A stretch of DNA of 63,242 nucleotides from Acanthamoeba lenticulata (lineage: Eukaryota; Discosea; Longamoebia; Acanthamoebidae): positions 1 to 63,242 of the forward strand of contig NAVB01000661.1 in NCBI GenBank assembly GCA_002179805.1. The letters are read 5' to 3'. The first letter of the stretch is position 1; each line of letters begins with the position of its first letter. This document shows positions 21,723 through 33,565 of this stretch, one piece after another. The notes below the pieces were generated by a model that was not told the DNA's origin, ran no database searches, and worked only from the letters and a program-made list of their open reading frames with translations. The position numbers were made by a program, and so were the translations under genes.

Positions 21723-24240
21723 CTAGTAGGACTGCCACAGATCCTCCCATCCGTCAACATTGTCCTCAGGGCGCTCAAGCATGGCTTCAAACCAACCATT
21801 CTCAGATATGCAGCTCAGGTGGTCCAGCGTGGGCTTGTCGCGAAGCAGCTCGATGGCTTCAGCGTTCTCGATGCCCGTGTGTCCATCCACCCGCAGCTTG
21901 CGCAGCTTTGGGAAAACTGCGCCTGAGATTCAAAAACATCATCGATCCCGTCAACAAAGCAGCGCCAAGAGAGAGAGAGAGAGTAGTAGTAGCAGTAGTA
22001 CTGGCGAGAAGGCGGGCAGAGACGAAAGTGAGCTGCTTGAAGCCAGACAGGTCGAGCTTCTCCAGGTTCGCACCACAGAACCGCGCCAGGTTCAACACGC
22101 TCTCGTCTGTGTTCACATCAGTTTTTCATGAGCTCAAACCCGATTTCGGATGAGAGAAGGATGAAGGAGACGAGAGAGACCAGTGATCTTTGGCAAAGGT
22201 CCAAGAAGCACGAGATGGGTCAGATGGGTGCCCAATTCCTGGCACAGCCGCTCCAGACCAGCGTCGGTCACGCCAAAGCCGCGGCACGTCACCACCTTCC
22301 GCAGGCTCGTCGCACACACCCACGGCCTCTTGGCTGAACGCGACACATGCACGCACCATCATCATCAGACACTTGGTTGGAAGAGCAGGACTACACGTGG
22401 TGGGGTGTGAGCCACACGCACCATCGAGGAAAGCTGCGTCGTGATTGCGGAAGGAGGAGTCGCACAGGCGAAGGCTGGTCAACGACGAGCAGTTCTCAAA
22501 CACGTGCTTGGCCATGTCGTTGTTCTGCGGGTCTGTCGTGGCCCAATGCCCAATCGCCATCACGAATTCGTGAGGTCAAGACCGGCGCCAACTCGCAGGA
22601 TGACGCGCGTACGGGCTGAGAATCCCCACTCGCCACAGGTCGCATCGAGCGGAGGGAGGGTCAAGTGGCGCAGCTGCCGCCCAATAGGACCACGAAGCAG
22701 CTGCACAAAGGCGTCCTTCTCCACCCTGACGAGGACGATGACGAGGACGATGAAAATGACCCACAAACGCACAAGAACGAGAGGTTGAAGGGAGAAGACC
22801 TCAAGGGTCGGCGCCAGAGCTGCCGCCCCGCCACCTCAGGCACCAAGTCGAGGTGGGTCAGGTTGGTGAGCTGCTCCAGGAGCGAGATGCGCTTCACATC
22901 GACCACGGTGAGGCTCAGCCGCCGCAGCGCCGTGCCGGCCGCCAGGATGCGCTCGGCCTCGTCCTCTGGGACGCCCGGCCAGCGGCGCCTTGGACGGCCA
23001 AAGCAGTCCCGAGTCTCAGTGGTGATCCTTGTCCTTGTCTTCAGTCAGAGACACGGAGCGGCGGCGCACCTGCTTTGCGACATCTCGAGCACCTCCAGCT
23101 CAGGGCAGCGCAGGACAAGCGCGTCGAGGAACGCCGTCGCGAAGGGCTGGCCGAGTGGGCTGCCGCCACCGTTCCAGCGCAGCTCGCGCAGGCTGGGGCA
23201 GTACGGGAGGAGCGGCAGCTCCGTCGGTACCTGGTTGTCCTTCCACTGCCAAACACCCAGTCGGTCGAGCGAGAGCGCCACGAGCTGCGTGTGCGTCGAG
23301 CACAGCGCGATCAAGTGCTCCTTGTCCAGGTCCGACTGCCGTCCGCCGTGAGTCCGAAGCTCTCAGGTCAGATCTGGCCACACGAAACAAGAACGTACGT
23401 TTTTGGTCAAATCCAGGCGCGTGAGGGACGGGCACGACGTGCGGGCGAGCGCGAGCAGGCCGCCCGCGTGCTTGGCCAGGCACCGCATGCGCCGCAGCGC
23501 GAGGTCCTCCAGCCCCGTCAAGCCGCCCAGCGCCAACTCCATCGTGCGGGCGCTCAGCGTGGGACAGCCTGCCTCCGCGCCCCCGCCTGCCTGTCAGGCC
23601 GGGCCGGGCTGGACAGGGCCGCACAGGGTGGGCAAAGACGCACGAATGAGGGACAGGCGGGACAGCCGCGGACATCCCTCCACGATGAGCTTCATGCTGT
23701 CAATGGAGAAGTGGTGAAAGTAGTTGGTTGATGAGTTCATGTTGAAGAGGATGAAGATGTTGGAGATGAAGGAAGAGATAACAACCTGTTGTCGATGATG
23801 GAAGGATTGTTCTTGATGGCCAGCGTGGTGAGATAGGCGCAAGTGCGACTGATGAAGACAAACACGCCGTTGTTGACAAGGCAGCCATTGGGCCCTCTGC
23901 GGCGCCGGTTGCACGTGTTGTCGCCGAGTCCACGCCGGTGGTACGGTGATCGCAGCTCGAGTTCCTGCGCAGTTCCATCCATGTTGTTGTTGCTGTTTGG
24001 AATGAAAAGGACAAAGGAAGACGAGAAGAAGGCAATGGTGATGACGATGACAAGATCTCTCTCGAACCTCCGTGGCGGGGCTGATGAGGAAGGGCGCAGT
24101 TTGGGGGCCGAGAGCAAAGTGACGAAGAGCAGCGGTTCTCAACGAAGCCATGAGACGGCCTTCGCCCAGAGGCAGCGGCCGCGGCCACGAATCCATCAAC
24201 CGTTTGACTGCACGGTGGGTCAAGCCCGTGTGCCATGGAA
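21723..24240 (-). CDS. Leucine-rich repeat protein (F-box/LRR type?), about 11 exons, 5' end uncertain
   Basis: On the minus strand a chain of short exons encodes LRRs: CAYLTTLAIKNNPSIIDN, MKLIVEGCPRLSRLSLI, TGLEDLALRRMRCLAKHAGG, CPSLTRLDLTKN, CPELEVLEMSQ, LTNLTHLDLVPE, CSSLTSLRLCDSSF, GVTDAGLERLCQELGTHLTHL, GANLEKLDLSGFKQLTF and FPKLRKLRVDGHTGIENAEA. The end is GWEDLWQSY then stop at 21723. Repeat style (C-x-x-L-x-x-L-x-L) is that of cysteine-containing LRRs in F-box adaptors. The first exon found (24240-24075, VPWHTGLTHRAVKRLMDSW onward) could be a degenerate F-box, but no firm match or start codon was placed. A GA run sits in an intron at 21966-21984. LRR identity is sure; exon ends and function are not. 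Confidence 0.65.
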
Positions 24241-24527
24241 CCTTAAAAATAAGAAGAAAAAGAGAAGAAGAGAGGGGAGGAGGGGGCAGGAGTGCGCACT
24301 CTGTGACTGTGGTGTGGAAAGAACGTCCACCACAGCAACGAGGCACAACTCAACCAGTGGTCGTGGCGACGGCCACGAAATGCCACAGCGTTTAGGTAAG
24401 CCAACTTTTCTCCTCTTCCTCCTTCCCATGGCCTTGTTGGTTTTCACTTGCTTGAGTCTCGCTTTGCGTTTTTTATTCTTTTCTTCTAAATAAAAGTGTA
24501 TTATAAAAATAGCATTTTTTGATGTCC

Positions 24528-25098
24528 CTACATGCCCAGGTATTTCGGAGCTGCGTCCTCCTGGCAGTCCACGCCAGCGCAGAAGCCAAAGGTGCAGCAG
24601 GCAACCTGAGGAGGGCGCAAAAGGATGAGATGGAGATACGGAAAAGCGATAAAGAAGTGGGGCGCACGTGAGCACAACTGTTGGGGTCGGAGGAGCAGCG
24701 ATAAGCACAGATGTCATTGATGATGTCCTGGCATTTGGCTGTTGCAAGGCAGAAAGGATTTGAGAAAACAGCAAACAGGCAGAAACAAGCAAGCGGTGAG
24801 CAGTTAACCTGTGCTCACGGGCAAAAACTTGCACAGTGTGGAGTTGCCATTGCAGCCACCCTGAGAAAAGAAGGGCGGTGAGAAGCTGAAGCAAGTATAA
24901 CCAAACAGAAACTGAACATGAGTTTTGGGGGTGGAGGGGTACCGCCGACCGCAGGTCGTTCCAGAGCTTGATGCATTCGGAGCACACAGCAGTGTACTCC
25001 TCCTTCGCACAAGTAGTCGGGAGGCTGGTGCAAGACAGCAGAATTGTAAGGAGAAGAGCAATAAGGGTGGGCACACAAGCGTAGTAGTTGCTGAACAT
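24528..25098 (-). CDS. Small secreted cysteine-rich protein, about 4 exons
   Basis: The first exon begins MFSNYYACVPTLIALLLTIL, a clear signal peptide with likely cleavage near PTTCA, followed by CSECIKLWNDLR. Later exons on the same strand give GGCNGNSTLCKFLP, then KCQDIINDICAYRCSSDPNSC, and finally VACCTFGFCAGVDCQEDAAPKYLGM and a stop at 24528. Roughly 110 mature residues carry about 14 cysteines, so disulphide-rich and extracellular or lysosomal is likely. An upstream in-frame ATG does not exist closer to a cap site, although non-ATG reading continues to 25137. No family was recognised; a saposin-like or cyst-wall role is conceivable but unsupported. Confidence 0.6.
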
Positions 25099-25239
25099 GT
25101 TGACAAAGGACAGGGGGAATGAAAAAGACAAGCACACATGCGGGCATTTTCAATAAGAAGCGGAAATTAAAGATCTTCCAGAAAAGATCCTATTGGTGTG
25201 ACAGAGTCCCTGTCATACCGGACGTACCTCGACAATAAT

Positions 25240-25893
25240 ACCTGTTGACCTCCACTACGCTGACGTGATGGCGGCTTTCTGGCCGTGTGCGTGTTGGCGT
25301 CCCGAGGGTGCAGGCGGATGGCCCGCACGAGCGCGGAAAAGTACCTCCACGATGAAGCAGGTCTTGGCTGAGGACTCGAGGAACGCACACACAAGAGACT
25401 TGGCCATCTGCGCGCCCTCGCCGACGCTCACCGTTCTGTTGTTTGCGTCGTCGCACTTGTTGCCCACGAGCACCATTGGCACATGCTCCCTGTCTTGAGC
25501 GCGCTGTATGCGGTTAACATGAAATGAATCCACCTTCTCAAAGCTGCTCCGCGCCGTATGGAGTAGACGCAGAGCGTGCCCTTACAATGGCGTTGATTTC
25601 AATGGTGGAGCATTGCACTGTCATGCCCATCATCATCAGCTAAGGCCGCAGCCAGCGAGGGGCGGAGTAAGGCAATTATAATTCTATTCAATGACCAAAC
25701 AAGAGGGCAACAGAAGGAATCTGTATTCGAGTTGATCTGCCATGTCGTATATGTCGAGTAGACAGTGCTCGTCGTCAACGCTCAGCTCCCTGCTGTAGGC
25801 GTCCTCGACAGTGGGGTCGAACCCCTGTCACGAATTGCCCCCGCCACTCTCTCCAGCAACCACAAGTTTGTCCATTTCTTCTGGGGCCTTCAT
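25240..25893 (-). pseudogene. Ras-family GTPase pseudogene
   Basis: Read on the minus strand, pieces of a Ras protein follow in order. From 25893: MDKLVVAGESGGGNS then an in-frame TGA, then FDPTVEDAYSRELSVDDEHC, LLDIYDMADQLEYR, CVYSI, RSSFEKVDSF, VPMVLVGNKCDD, FLESSAKT, and YFSALVRAIRLHP. Lesions: the P-loop lysine is Asn (GESGGGNS); about 13 residues between P-loop and effector loop are missing; a stop follows the P-loop; DTAGQEEY is DMADQLEY; sequence between the DTAG equivalent and CVYSI is not Ras-like; and one-base frameshifts occur at CVYSI/RSSFEK and at VEV/YFSALV. Late motifs NKCD and SAK are intact, so decay is fairly recent. It cannot make a working GTPase. Confidence 0.8.
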
Positions 25894-26036
25894 GATGCTA
25901 GCCTCTTTGTCCGTGCGCTTGTTGTGCTTGCACAAGTTGAGCAGCCGGCGGCAGCATTAGTTTATGGACAAGATTAAAAGAGCCATTACGTTGTGGTTGA
26001 CTACATACTATGTTGGCTTTTTATTGAACAAACTGT

Positions 26037-27434
26037 TCAAACAGTGCCCACAGGTGGGAAGTATTGCTGGAGGGTGGACATGAGCCGGTTTCGATCCGTG
26101 CCATTGGCAAAGGGTTCCAGCAGGTACGGATAAGTCACGGGCCACCAAGAGCCGGCAGTCCACCAGGTCCAGCCATGCCACACGTCCGAGTTGTTCTGTA
26201 CATGCATGGTTAGCCATTCGACTTGCGAGCACCTCAACGAAGATCACGTACCCTGAGGAAGGTCATGAGGGTGTTGAGGAGCACGAGGCACTCATCAGAG
26301 TCGTTTATCCCAAACTCACCCAGAAAGATCTTGCTGCGCACCGATGTTGGAGGTCAGTCTCACCCGTACGCACGCGGGCAGTTGAGGGCGGGGCGTACAC
26401 TTTGTTGGCACGAGCCCATGTGGTCACCGGGCTCAGCTTGCCCTGGATGTTCCACGTCGGCTTGCACAAGGTGGTACCGCCAGCGTTATCAAAGTACTGG
26501 TGCATCTCGTAGCACCTAAGAGAGAAGCAGATGAGCCATTTTGCAACGTCTTCAATGACACACACCAGTTGTTCAGCGGGTCGGTGATGTTGGACGGCGC
26601 CATCACCACACTGTTGGAGCCCATCCAGGACTCGGCTGACGACCAGGCGCTTCCGCTGATCGTGATTAATTGCTGTCACCAGTTACTGCACGATGAGCGT
26701 TGTGGTACTGCGCACGCGTTGTGGAGGGAATGAGCGTACCTTGGCCCCAGAGGAGCGGATGCCGGAGATGGCGGCGTTGGCGGCCTGAAGGGTCTGCAGG
26801 GACGAGACACCGTTGGGCTCGTTCATGGTCCCGAAGATGACCTTGGGGTTGTCTTTGAAGAACGTGGCCAGGTTCTTCCAGAACCGGGTGAAGGCCGCGA
26901 GGGACACGTTGGCCGAGCCAATGATTTGGCCGCGGTACCTGAAGTAGTTGTGCACGTCCAGTAGCACGTACTGCTGCTTCGTGTTGGTGATGTAGTTGAC
27001 GGTGTTGTTCTGAAAAGGGAGCGTGAGTAAACCAACCAGAAGAGAGCTAGGAGCTCAAGTTGAAAGTGTACAAGGAAGCCGACGTAGGTCATGTTGAAGC
27101 TTCCATAACCCGCGTTGAGAACGGGTTGAAGCCGTTCCTGAAGAAAGCAAAGAAGAAAGCTTGGTGAGGCTTTAAGTCCACGTCAAGCTGGAGGAGAAGG
27201 AATAACGAATACCCAGAGCACGGGCACACGGACTGTGTTCATGCCCTTGGCGGCAAAGTAGTTTACAGAGGGATTGCCCACCAGAGGGTAGTCGAACCCG
27301 GCACGGCCAGGCAGCTTGCCGGAGCTAAAAGCCAGCCCGGGCTGGTTGACACCAAAGTACTTGAAGGTTTGCCCGAAGACGCCATTCGTGGCCAGAGCCA
27401 CAAGAAAGAGGAGCAGGACTGTGATGAACTTCAT
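26037..27434 (-). CDS. Secreted GH5 endoglucanase (cellulase), 7 exons
   Basis: Exons 27434-27213, 27137-27084, 27009-26740, 26672-26566, 26515-26399, 26333-26252 and 26195-26037 are frame-checked (336 residues). A signal peptide MKFITVLLLFLVALATNGVFG starts it (20+ hydrophobic residues, likely cut after FG). GH5 landmarks: NTVRVPVLWERLQP, VLLDVHNYFRY, catalytic acid in FGTMNEPNG, ITISGSAWSSAESW, CYEMHQYFD, catalytic nucleophile in FLGEFG, and WHGWTWWTAGSWWP. This matches the cellulase subfamily of fungal and amoebal endo-beta-1,4-glucanases. The enzyme would be exported and cut beta-1,4-glucan, either food or the amoeba's own cellulose cyst wall. No carbohydrate-binding module is attached. 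Both catalytic glutamates are present, so it should be active. Confidence 0.93.
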
Positions 27435-27770
27435 GCTTGTCGCAAGAAGAAGGGAGAGAGATGCCCTTTAAGGCCTTGTGCCGGCACCCCAAGCGCAACA
27501 GACAAAACAACTCGCTAGCCAATCAACAAGCTCAATTAGAGCCACCGTTATCACCGGTATCATTCCTACTGGCTCGTGACGATCGCATGAGCACTCATTG
27601 AGGCTTTTTATTCAGGGTATCGAAAGTATTTTAGAAAAATTACTTAATTTTAATGCTAGTAAATAGAATAGAATTCATGAGATAGAATTATTATTTTCTT
27701 ATTACGTTGTCAAGTAATCTATTTTATTTTGTATTTGTACCACGCCTCCTATTGTTGTCCGGTTTGGCGG
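27435..27770. other. AT-rich intergenic region, cellulase 5' side
   Basis: 336 bp between two minus-strand genes. The section 27605-27740 is very AT-rich, typical of the 3' flank of the upstream large gene (stop at 27771), leaving roughly 27435-27600 as cellulase promoter. No gene or clear site was seen. Confidence 0.5.
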
Positions 27771-30700
27771 TTAGAAGAAGTAGAGGTGTGGGGCGTCGGC
27801 CATAATGAGGAAGCCGCGACCCTCGCGTGGGAAGGGTCGTGCCGACAGCGAATACAGGAGCGCGTAGTACGTGTTCTCCCCGAACCCACCCGCCAGATCC
27901 GCCAGCTCGGCCTCTGCCCGCGGCACACCACGTTGGGGGTTCAACGTCAAAAAAGATTGAAAAGCAAACCAAGAAAAAAAACGAGGGAGAAGCCTGTACC
28001 GCAGGGTCGTCGCATCAAAACGGTGCCGTGGCTCTCCTCCTCAACCAGTTCGCTCAGCCGATCGAACACATCCGGGTCTATTCAGCATTCGGCGGTTAGT
28101 AGTGATCATGATGGTGATGATGACGGTGAAGAGGGCGCAACGCACCGAGTGAGCCCGAGTCAAAGAAGCGCGCAAACGCGCGGGCCACCTTGTTTTGCAA
28201 TTGCGTCTCCTGCTCCGCCACGCTACCTGCCGAAGGCGACATTCCAAATTCTTGGAGGGTCCACTGCGGCATCCGCCCGTGGATGAGCACCTGCGCGCCC
28301 ACGCGCAGCAGCTGGTCCCGGAAGGCGCGCTTGGCCGTCTGCCGCTGCTCCATCTCGGCCCGCGACCTGCGGTCGTGTTGCACCGCGTGACGTCAAGACT
28401 TTGAAGGAGTAGAGAAGAGGGCAACGACGAGGAAGAAGGGCGGAGAAGTGAGCAGGTCGGTACCGACACTTGTGGTGCTTCACGCCGCACTGGCAGGTGA
28501 CGTTGTCGGGCTCGGCCGGTCGGAGGACGTGCCCAGAGTGGCAGCGCCGCGCGCAGGCCATGCAGATGGCATCGTTGTTTGCGTCAAAATTGCCGCACGT
28601 TTGGCAGTAGACGTGCCGCTGCCACGCGCTCTGTTCAACTCCCACCTGATATTTCAAAAATTAATTTTGTTATCATTTATTTAATTGATGATTAAACTGT
28701 TGCATTTCGGGGTGAGCGAACCACTTCGAAAGAGCAGGTGTCCGAGTCGATGGAGAGGAGAGGCGCCTGCGTGAAGGCCCTGCGCCGGAGATGTTATGTT
28801 AGGCCATTTCATCTGTCGCCAACACAATGCCACGCAAAGCAGGGCCGTACCGGCACGGATGGCCGCACACGCCGCAGGTGCAGTGTCGGGCCGATACGGC
28901 AGCGGCCGAGAGGAACGTGAAGAGGGCGGCGCCCGCCATCGCGTGTCGCCCGTAGGTAAGCGGGTGGCCACTGCCCACGTACACACACACACACACACAC
29001 ACACAGGGCTTGTCAGTGATGAACAACTTCGCCAAGCGGCGAGGTTGAATATCTGGCCTCACCTGTGGCAGTGTGCGGCACACCATGTGCACACTTCGCT
29101 CCCCGCGGTCCCGAACAGGCTAAGCGTCGGCACGTTTCTGTGCTCCCCACAAGGGTTATCAGCAAGAAAATGAAAATGATGTTATGTATCAGTTCTAGTG
29201 AAGGAACCGACGAGACCGCACCCTGGAAGGACATGCTTGCGAGCTTCGTCAAGGAAGGGTCCGCACGTGGCGCAGGTGATTTCCATCCGCGACGTGATCA
29301 TCGTGTCCTCGGCTGACGCCGAGACCTGGCGTGCCGCCCATGACCCCCCACCGGTGGTGAGCGTAAAGTTCGGAGGGAGGCGGAGAAGGCAAGGGGATCG
29401 ACGCACGCCGAGGCGGGCGCCCAGCGAGCTCTTGGACGGAGACGATTTGTGCGGGTCCTCCCGCTGGTGGCGATCCCACACGCACTCCCGCAGCATCGCC
29501 GCTGCTTCCGCTGCTTCGTCCTCCTCGTCGGTGGTGGTAGTGGTGGCGGTGGGCACGAGGCCGTTCTCCTCACCATCGTCCCGGCGCACGCCGGACCACA
29601 TGAGGTGAGAGGGCACGTAGGCACGAAGGTAGCCCGTCGAGTCCACCACGAACAGCGTGTGGTTCATCACGCACATGTCCACCACCTAAAAAATGACAAC
29701 AAGAAACAAAAAGAAATTGTTATTATTCAGAATGATTCAAAATACTAAGTTATGAAGTACGCACGTGATGGGGGATGAGCTCAAGGAGAGAGCGCAGGCA
29801 CTGACCCGTGTGAAGATCCCACACCCGCACGCCGTCCGAGCCGCCTGAGAAGAGCTGTTGTAGTGTTTGCCCGGCGCGACCCACATGGTCATAGGTGTGT
29901 CAAAAAAGTGACCGTACAACCCTCAGGCAGAGGGAGGAGGCATCGTACGAGGTCGCCGGACTGAACGAGTGTAAAGACGGTGTCACGGTGGCCCTCGTAG
30001 GCGAGCAGCTTGCGCCCTCCAGCCTCGGAGTCAAACAGGTCCCACATCTCGACGGCCGACCGCGATCGCACCACCACGCAGCCCTTGGGCACTGTTGCAC
30101 GCCATTGCAAAGGTGAGCACCGCTTCTTGTGAAACACGGGTGATGACGAACCTCGCTTGTTCTTGATGGGGATCCAGTACCGCGCAGGGCAGTCCGCGCT
30201 CAGACGCACGGCGAGCTTGGCCGTACGCGGGTCGTACAAGAGGAAGCGCGTCGGGTTCTTGAGGTGGACAAAGATGAGGCCGTCAAGTGGGCCCATGTGC
30301 TTGATCACCTGGACCCCATCTGGACTCGGCACCGACTCGGCGTCCGCTATTCCGGAGTCGCCGGCGGACTCAACCACACGCACAGAGTCGTGAAGCATGG
30401 TCCCGGTTGACAGGTCGTACACCGAGAACGACGATTGGCTGGACAACAAAGAGCCACAGACGTGAGTTTAAGTCCAGCGCCCATCGTTCGATAACTGGAG
30501 GAGAGAAGGCGTACTCGTGGAGGATGAGCAGCTCGTCGATGGTGAAGGTGAGAATCAGCGGTGGGATCTTGGGCTGTTGCTGGGACAAGAGCAGGGGCGG
30601 CTCGACCTCGCTCAGCAGCACCGCGTCGGCCGCGTCGGCCTCTGAGGCAAAGGGATCGCCCGCCCCGGCTCCTAATGACGACGAAGAGGACGAGTGCGAC

Positions 30701-33328
30701 AAGTACGCGGGCGCGGGGAACTTGTGAAGGGCGCGGCCTTTCAGGACGTCCCAAAACGTAGCGCCGCCCTCGAGCGAGCCCGTGGTGCCGATGATGGCCG
30801 CCGGCCGGGGCCGGCCAGCGCCGATGCCGATGCCGCTGCCGCCGGCAAAGTTGAGCTGCCGCAGCGCGGGAGCTGACGACGATGACGATGACAAGGACGA
30901 GGACGATGGTGGAGTGTAGTGGGACAGCTGGCGGGTGAGGTGGTAGAGGTAGTCGCCGCGTCGCCCAAAGGTGCGCAGAATAGCGCCCGAGACCAGGTCG
31001 TAGACGCGCACGCCCTGGTAGTAGTTGCTCTCATCCTCATAGTCGAACGTGCCACGCACCTCCTCAACAGTCCGCTGCCGCTCGCGCCGCTGCGTCGCCT
31101 CGAGCTACGCACACAAATACACGCACGTATGGGCATGAGCGCCCAAACACAACTGAAAAGAGAAAAGGCAGCGTTACCATCTTGGTTTCGACGCCGGCGG
31201 TGCTGATGCCCAAGTTGTCGGCGCTGGTCAGCTCGACCAAGTCAACTGCATCAAAGAGGCCCTCCGGCAAGCGATTGAGCTTGTTGTTATCAAGCCGCAG
31301 GATGCGCAGCCGAGTCAGGCGTGTGATCCCGTCCGGCAGCTCGCGGAGGTTGCACTCGCCAAAATCAAGTTCCATCTGGAAGACACCACAAGAGCACGAT
31401 GGTGCTTAGGAGTCATGACCCACTTCATCGACGTCATTCCAACGAGCCGTACCAAGTTCACAAGTCGCGTCACGCACGACGGCACTTGACTGATGCCCGT
31501 TTTGTACATTCGCAGGTTTTGCAGCTTCGTGAGGAGACCTGCACAGGCCATCCGCGTGGGGGGGGGGGAGGAAGAGCGTGAGAAATTGATTCCTGGTCGT
31601 AGCTGAGAAAGTCCTGGTGGCGATGGGCTGTGGTATACCGAGCTCATCCGGTAACGGGCAGTCGTTGATGGGGTTCTTTGATAGGCGCAGGAAGGTGAGA
31701 TTAGTGAGCGCAGCGATGCTCGACGGGATGACAGAAATCCCGTTGTCGCCAACGTCCAGGAACTCGAGAGTCTGTGTGCCCACAAAGTCGCGCGCGGTCG
31801 GCACCAGAGAAGCACAAAGAGATGCAAGCTGAGGAGTAGGGAAAGGTGAGACGAGGTACGTCTTTGAGGTGGATGATGGAGTTGGGATAGGTCGTGAAGG
31901 CATTGTTGGACAAAATGAGGACGCGGATGTTGGACAGCCGCATGAAGATCGTATCCGGAATCGAAGAAATCTTGTTAAACCTGCACAATCACGCCATTAA
32001 TTATGATGTGTGTGAGATGCGACAGTTGCGTACGACAAGAGTAAAAGAGAAAGGAGGAAGGACCTCAAGTCAATATGGTGCAGGACGGGCGTCGACGTCC
32101 AGCGGCTCACGCGCGGGAGGGTGTCCAAAAGCTCTGTGCCACGAGGGCGAGCAACGACTGCATGTGAGGCTAACGACGGGCAAGCACAAGCGCGTATAGC
32201 CCAGACGATCGATAAGTACCAGAGGGGAACTCGGTGAAGTGGCAGTTGTTCAGGACCACCTTGTTGGTTTCGAGCGGGTGCGGCGCCACGATCCGTTCGT
32301 GGTCGCCGCTGTCATCCGAGCCTTCGCGCGCGCGATAGGCTTCTGTGCAGCAGTAAAGAAGAAGAAAATCGATGCGAGAGGACGGCGTCAGGCATCTGTG
32401 CTGGTGGCCGGGGCAGAGGACGAGATTGATACCTCTGCTACGGCTAAGCGCGATGGGCGCGGTGGGCCAGTCGTTGCGAAGCGAGTGGTAGAGGTTGGTG
32501 TGGAAGGTGGCCAAGACCAGGTGCTGGACCTCCGCGTCCGCGTCGTTGCCTGATGGTCTGCCGCAGACCCGAGGCCGAGAAGGAGGTAAGCCGTATTCGC
32601 ACAAAAGTGATAATAACGTCTGTTGTGATGCGTGCGTGACGGCGTACCGCTCGACACGAAGGTGGACAGGCGGGTTGAGTGAAGGGATGATGTGCAAAGG
32701 CACGGGCGACCAGACGAAGCGCAGCCGGCTGCCGCCAGGCCTGCTAGCGGGGAGCGGCTCAGGGTGCTCGCGGAAGAAGTCCCACACGATGATCTCGGGC
32801 GACGTGCGCTCGACCATCTTGAAGCCGATGAGGAACGGTCCACAGCTTTCCAGCTTGCACATCTGCGAGGAGTGAGTAAACTCGACTAAGCTCTACGAGT
32901 ACTGCGGATCGGAGCGCGTGTAGATGAAGATTCCGCTTGTGGGTGGCAGGAACGCGAGAATTAAAGGCGAAGCGAACCTTGTGGCCAGAGAGGGTCACGA
33001 CTTGCAGGTCTCCATCGTGCCAGGCCTTGGCAAATAGCTGGTTGTTGACAACGTAGGCCCGAGCAGTCTCCCGGCTTCTCACGTCCCGCCAGTCCTCCAG
33101 CTTGCGATCTTGCGCAAGCAAATTGCGCCACAAATGGTCGCCATCTTGAGCACCTACAGCATAGAAGTGGCGGCAGACCAGAGTGGCCCTGCCCAGGTCG
33201 CATGTGGGCAAGAAAGAGAAAATGTGAAGGAGCAAGAAGGGCTCGCCAAACACAAGATCCCGCGCTACACAAGCCCCGTCGAGCCCTGTGGGCACGCTTT
33301 GCTGCTCTTCGATTGCTTCATTGTCCAT
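27771..33328 (-). CDS. F-box / LRR / WD40-like / UBR-like zinc finger multidomain protein
   Basis: A single many-exon gene read from 33328. F-box: EPFLLLHIFSFLPTCDLGRA, VCRHFYAVG, LWRNLLAQD. Then a region with IIVWDFFREHPEPLP. LRRs follow (about 32260-31180): SNIRVLILSNNAFTTYPNSI, LEFLDVGDNGISVIPSSIAA, LQNLRMYKTGISQVPSCVTR, and LRILRLDNNKLNRLPEGLFD. WD-type blades (31105-29650): VRVYDLVSGAILRTFGR, ATFWDVLKGRALHKF, FSVYDLSTGTMLHDSV, VEMWDLFD then YEGHRDTVFTLVQSGD, VRVWDLHTGQCLRSL. Two zinc modules follow: CATCG..VCTWCAAHCHR..CTCGVCGHPCRYG (about 29290-28830) and CQTCG..ICMACARRCHSGH..CQCGVKHHKCR (28620-28465). The end is HLYFF and a stop. LRR and WD parts join through LEATQRRERQRTVEEVRGTF with no start codon, which argues for one gene. 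A ubiquitin-ligase adaptor role is inferred. Exon ends are approximate. Confidence 0.75.
28981..29004. repeat. (CA)n microsatellite in an intron of the F-box/LRR/WD40/UBR gene
   Basis: Twelve perfect AC units, lying between the exons of the first UBR-like module. On the coding strand it is a GT run close to a splice donor. Confidence 0.9.
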
Positions 33329-33565
33329 CAGGCTGCCTTGGGCCGTGCCAGATTTGATCAATTCTGTTGTCGCTTGTCCGAGCGAAATTTCCGATTATCT
33401 GCCTACGGCGGCGGTTCGAGAGCCATCGACGACGCGGCTTGCGGTTTACTCGGCCACTAGTCCAATTTCGGGCTTTGGTGACTGTGTGTTGGCGCAGCGT
33501 TGTCAGCGAGTAACCAATCAACACAACATTCACCAGCCCCATTACACACATTCAGCTTGAAAAAC
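33329..33565. promoter_or_regulatory. 237 bp divergent spacer, F-box/LRR gene / ankyrin gene
   Basis: Separates two divergent ATGs. CCAAT-type pentamers occur on both strands (for example CCAAT at about 33461 and 33516), a plausible shared promoter element. No TATA box was recognised. Confidence 0.4.

Noticed and set aside
25800..25835. GGTTCGACCCC on the minus strand, a tRNA B-box-like sequence
   Set aside because: No A box or foldable acceptor and anticodon arms at the right spacing; the bases are explained by the Ras effector-loop codons.
26085..26105. TTTCGATCCG, another B-box-like string
   Set aside because: It lies inside the last cellulase exon and has no surrounding cloverleaf.
31558..31567. 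Run of ten G as a functional quadruplex or assembly gap
   Set aside because: One short homopolymer in an intron of the F-box/LRR gene; too little to claim structure or error.
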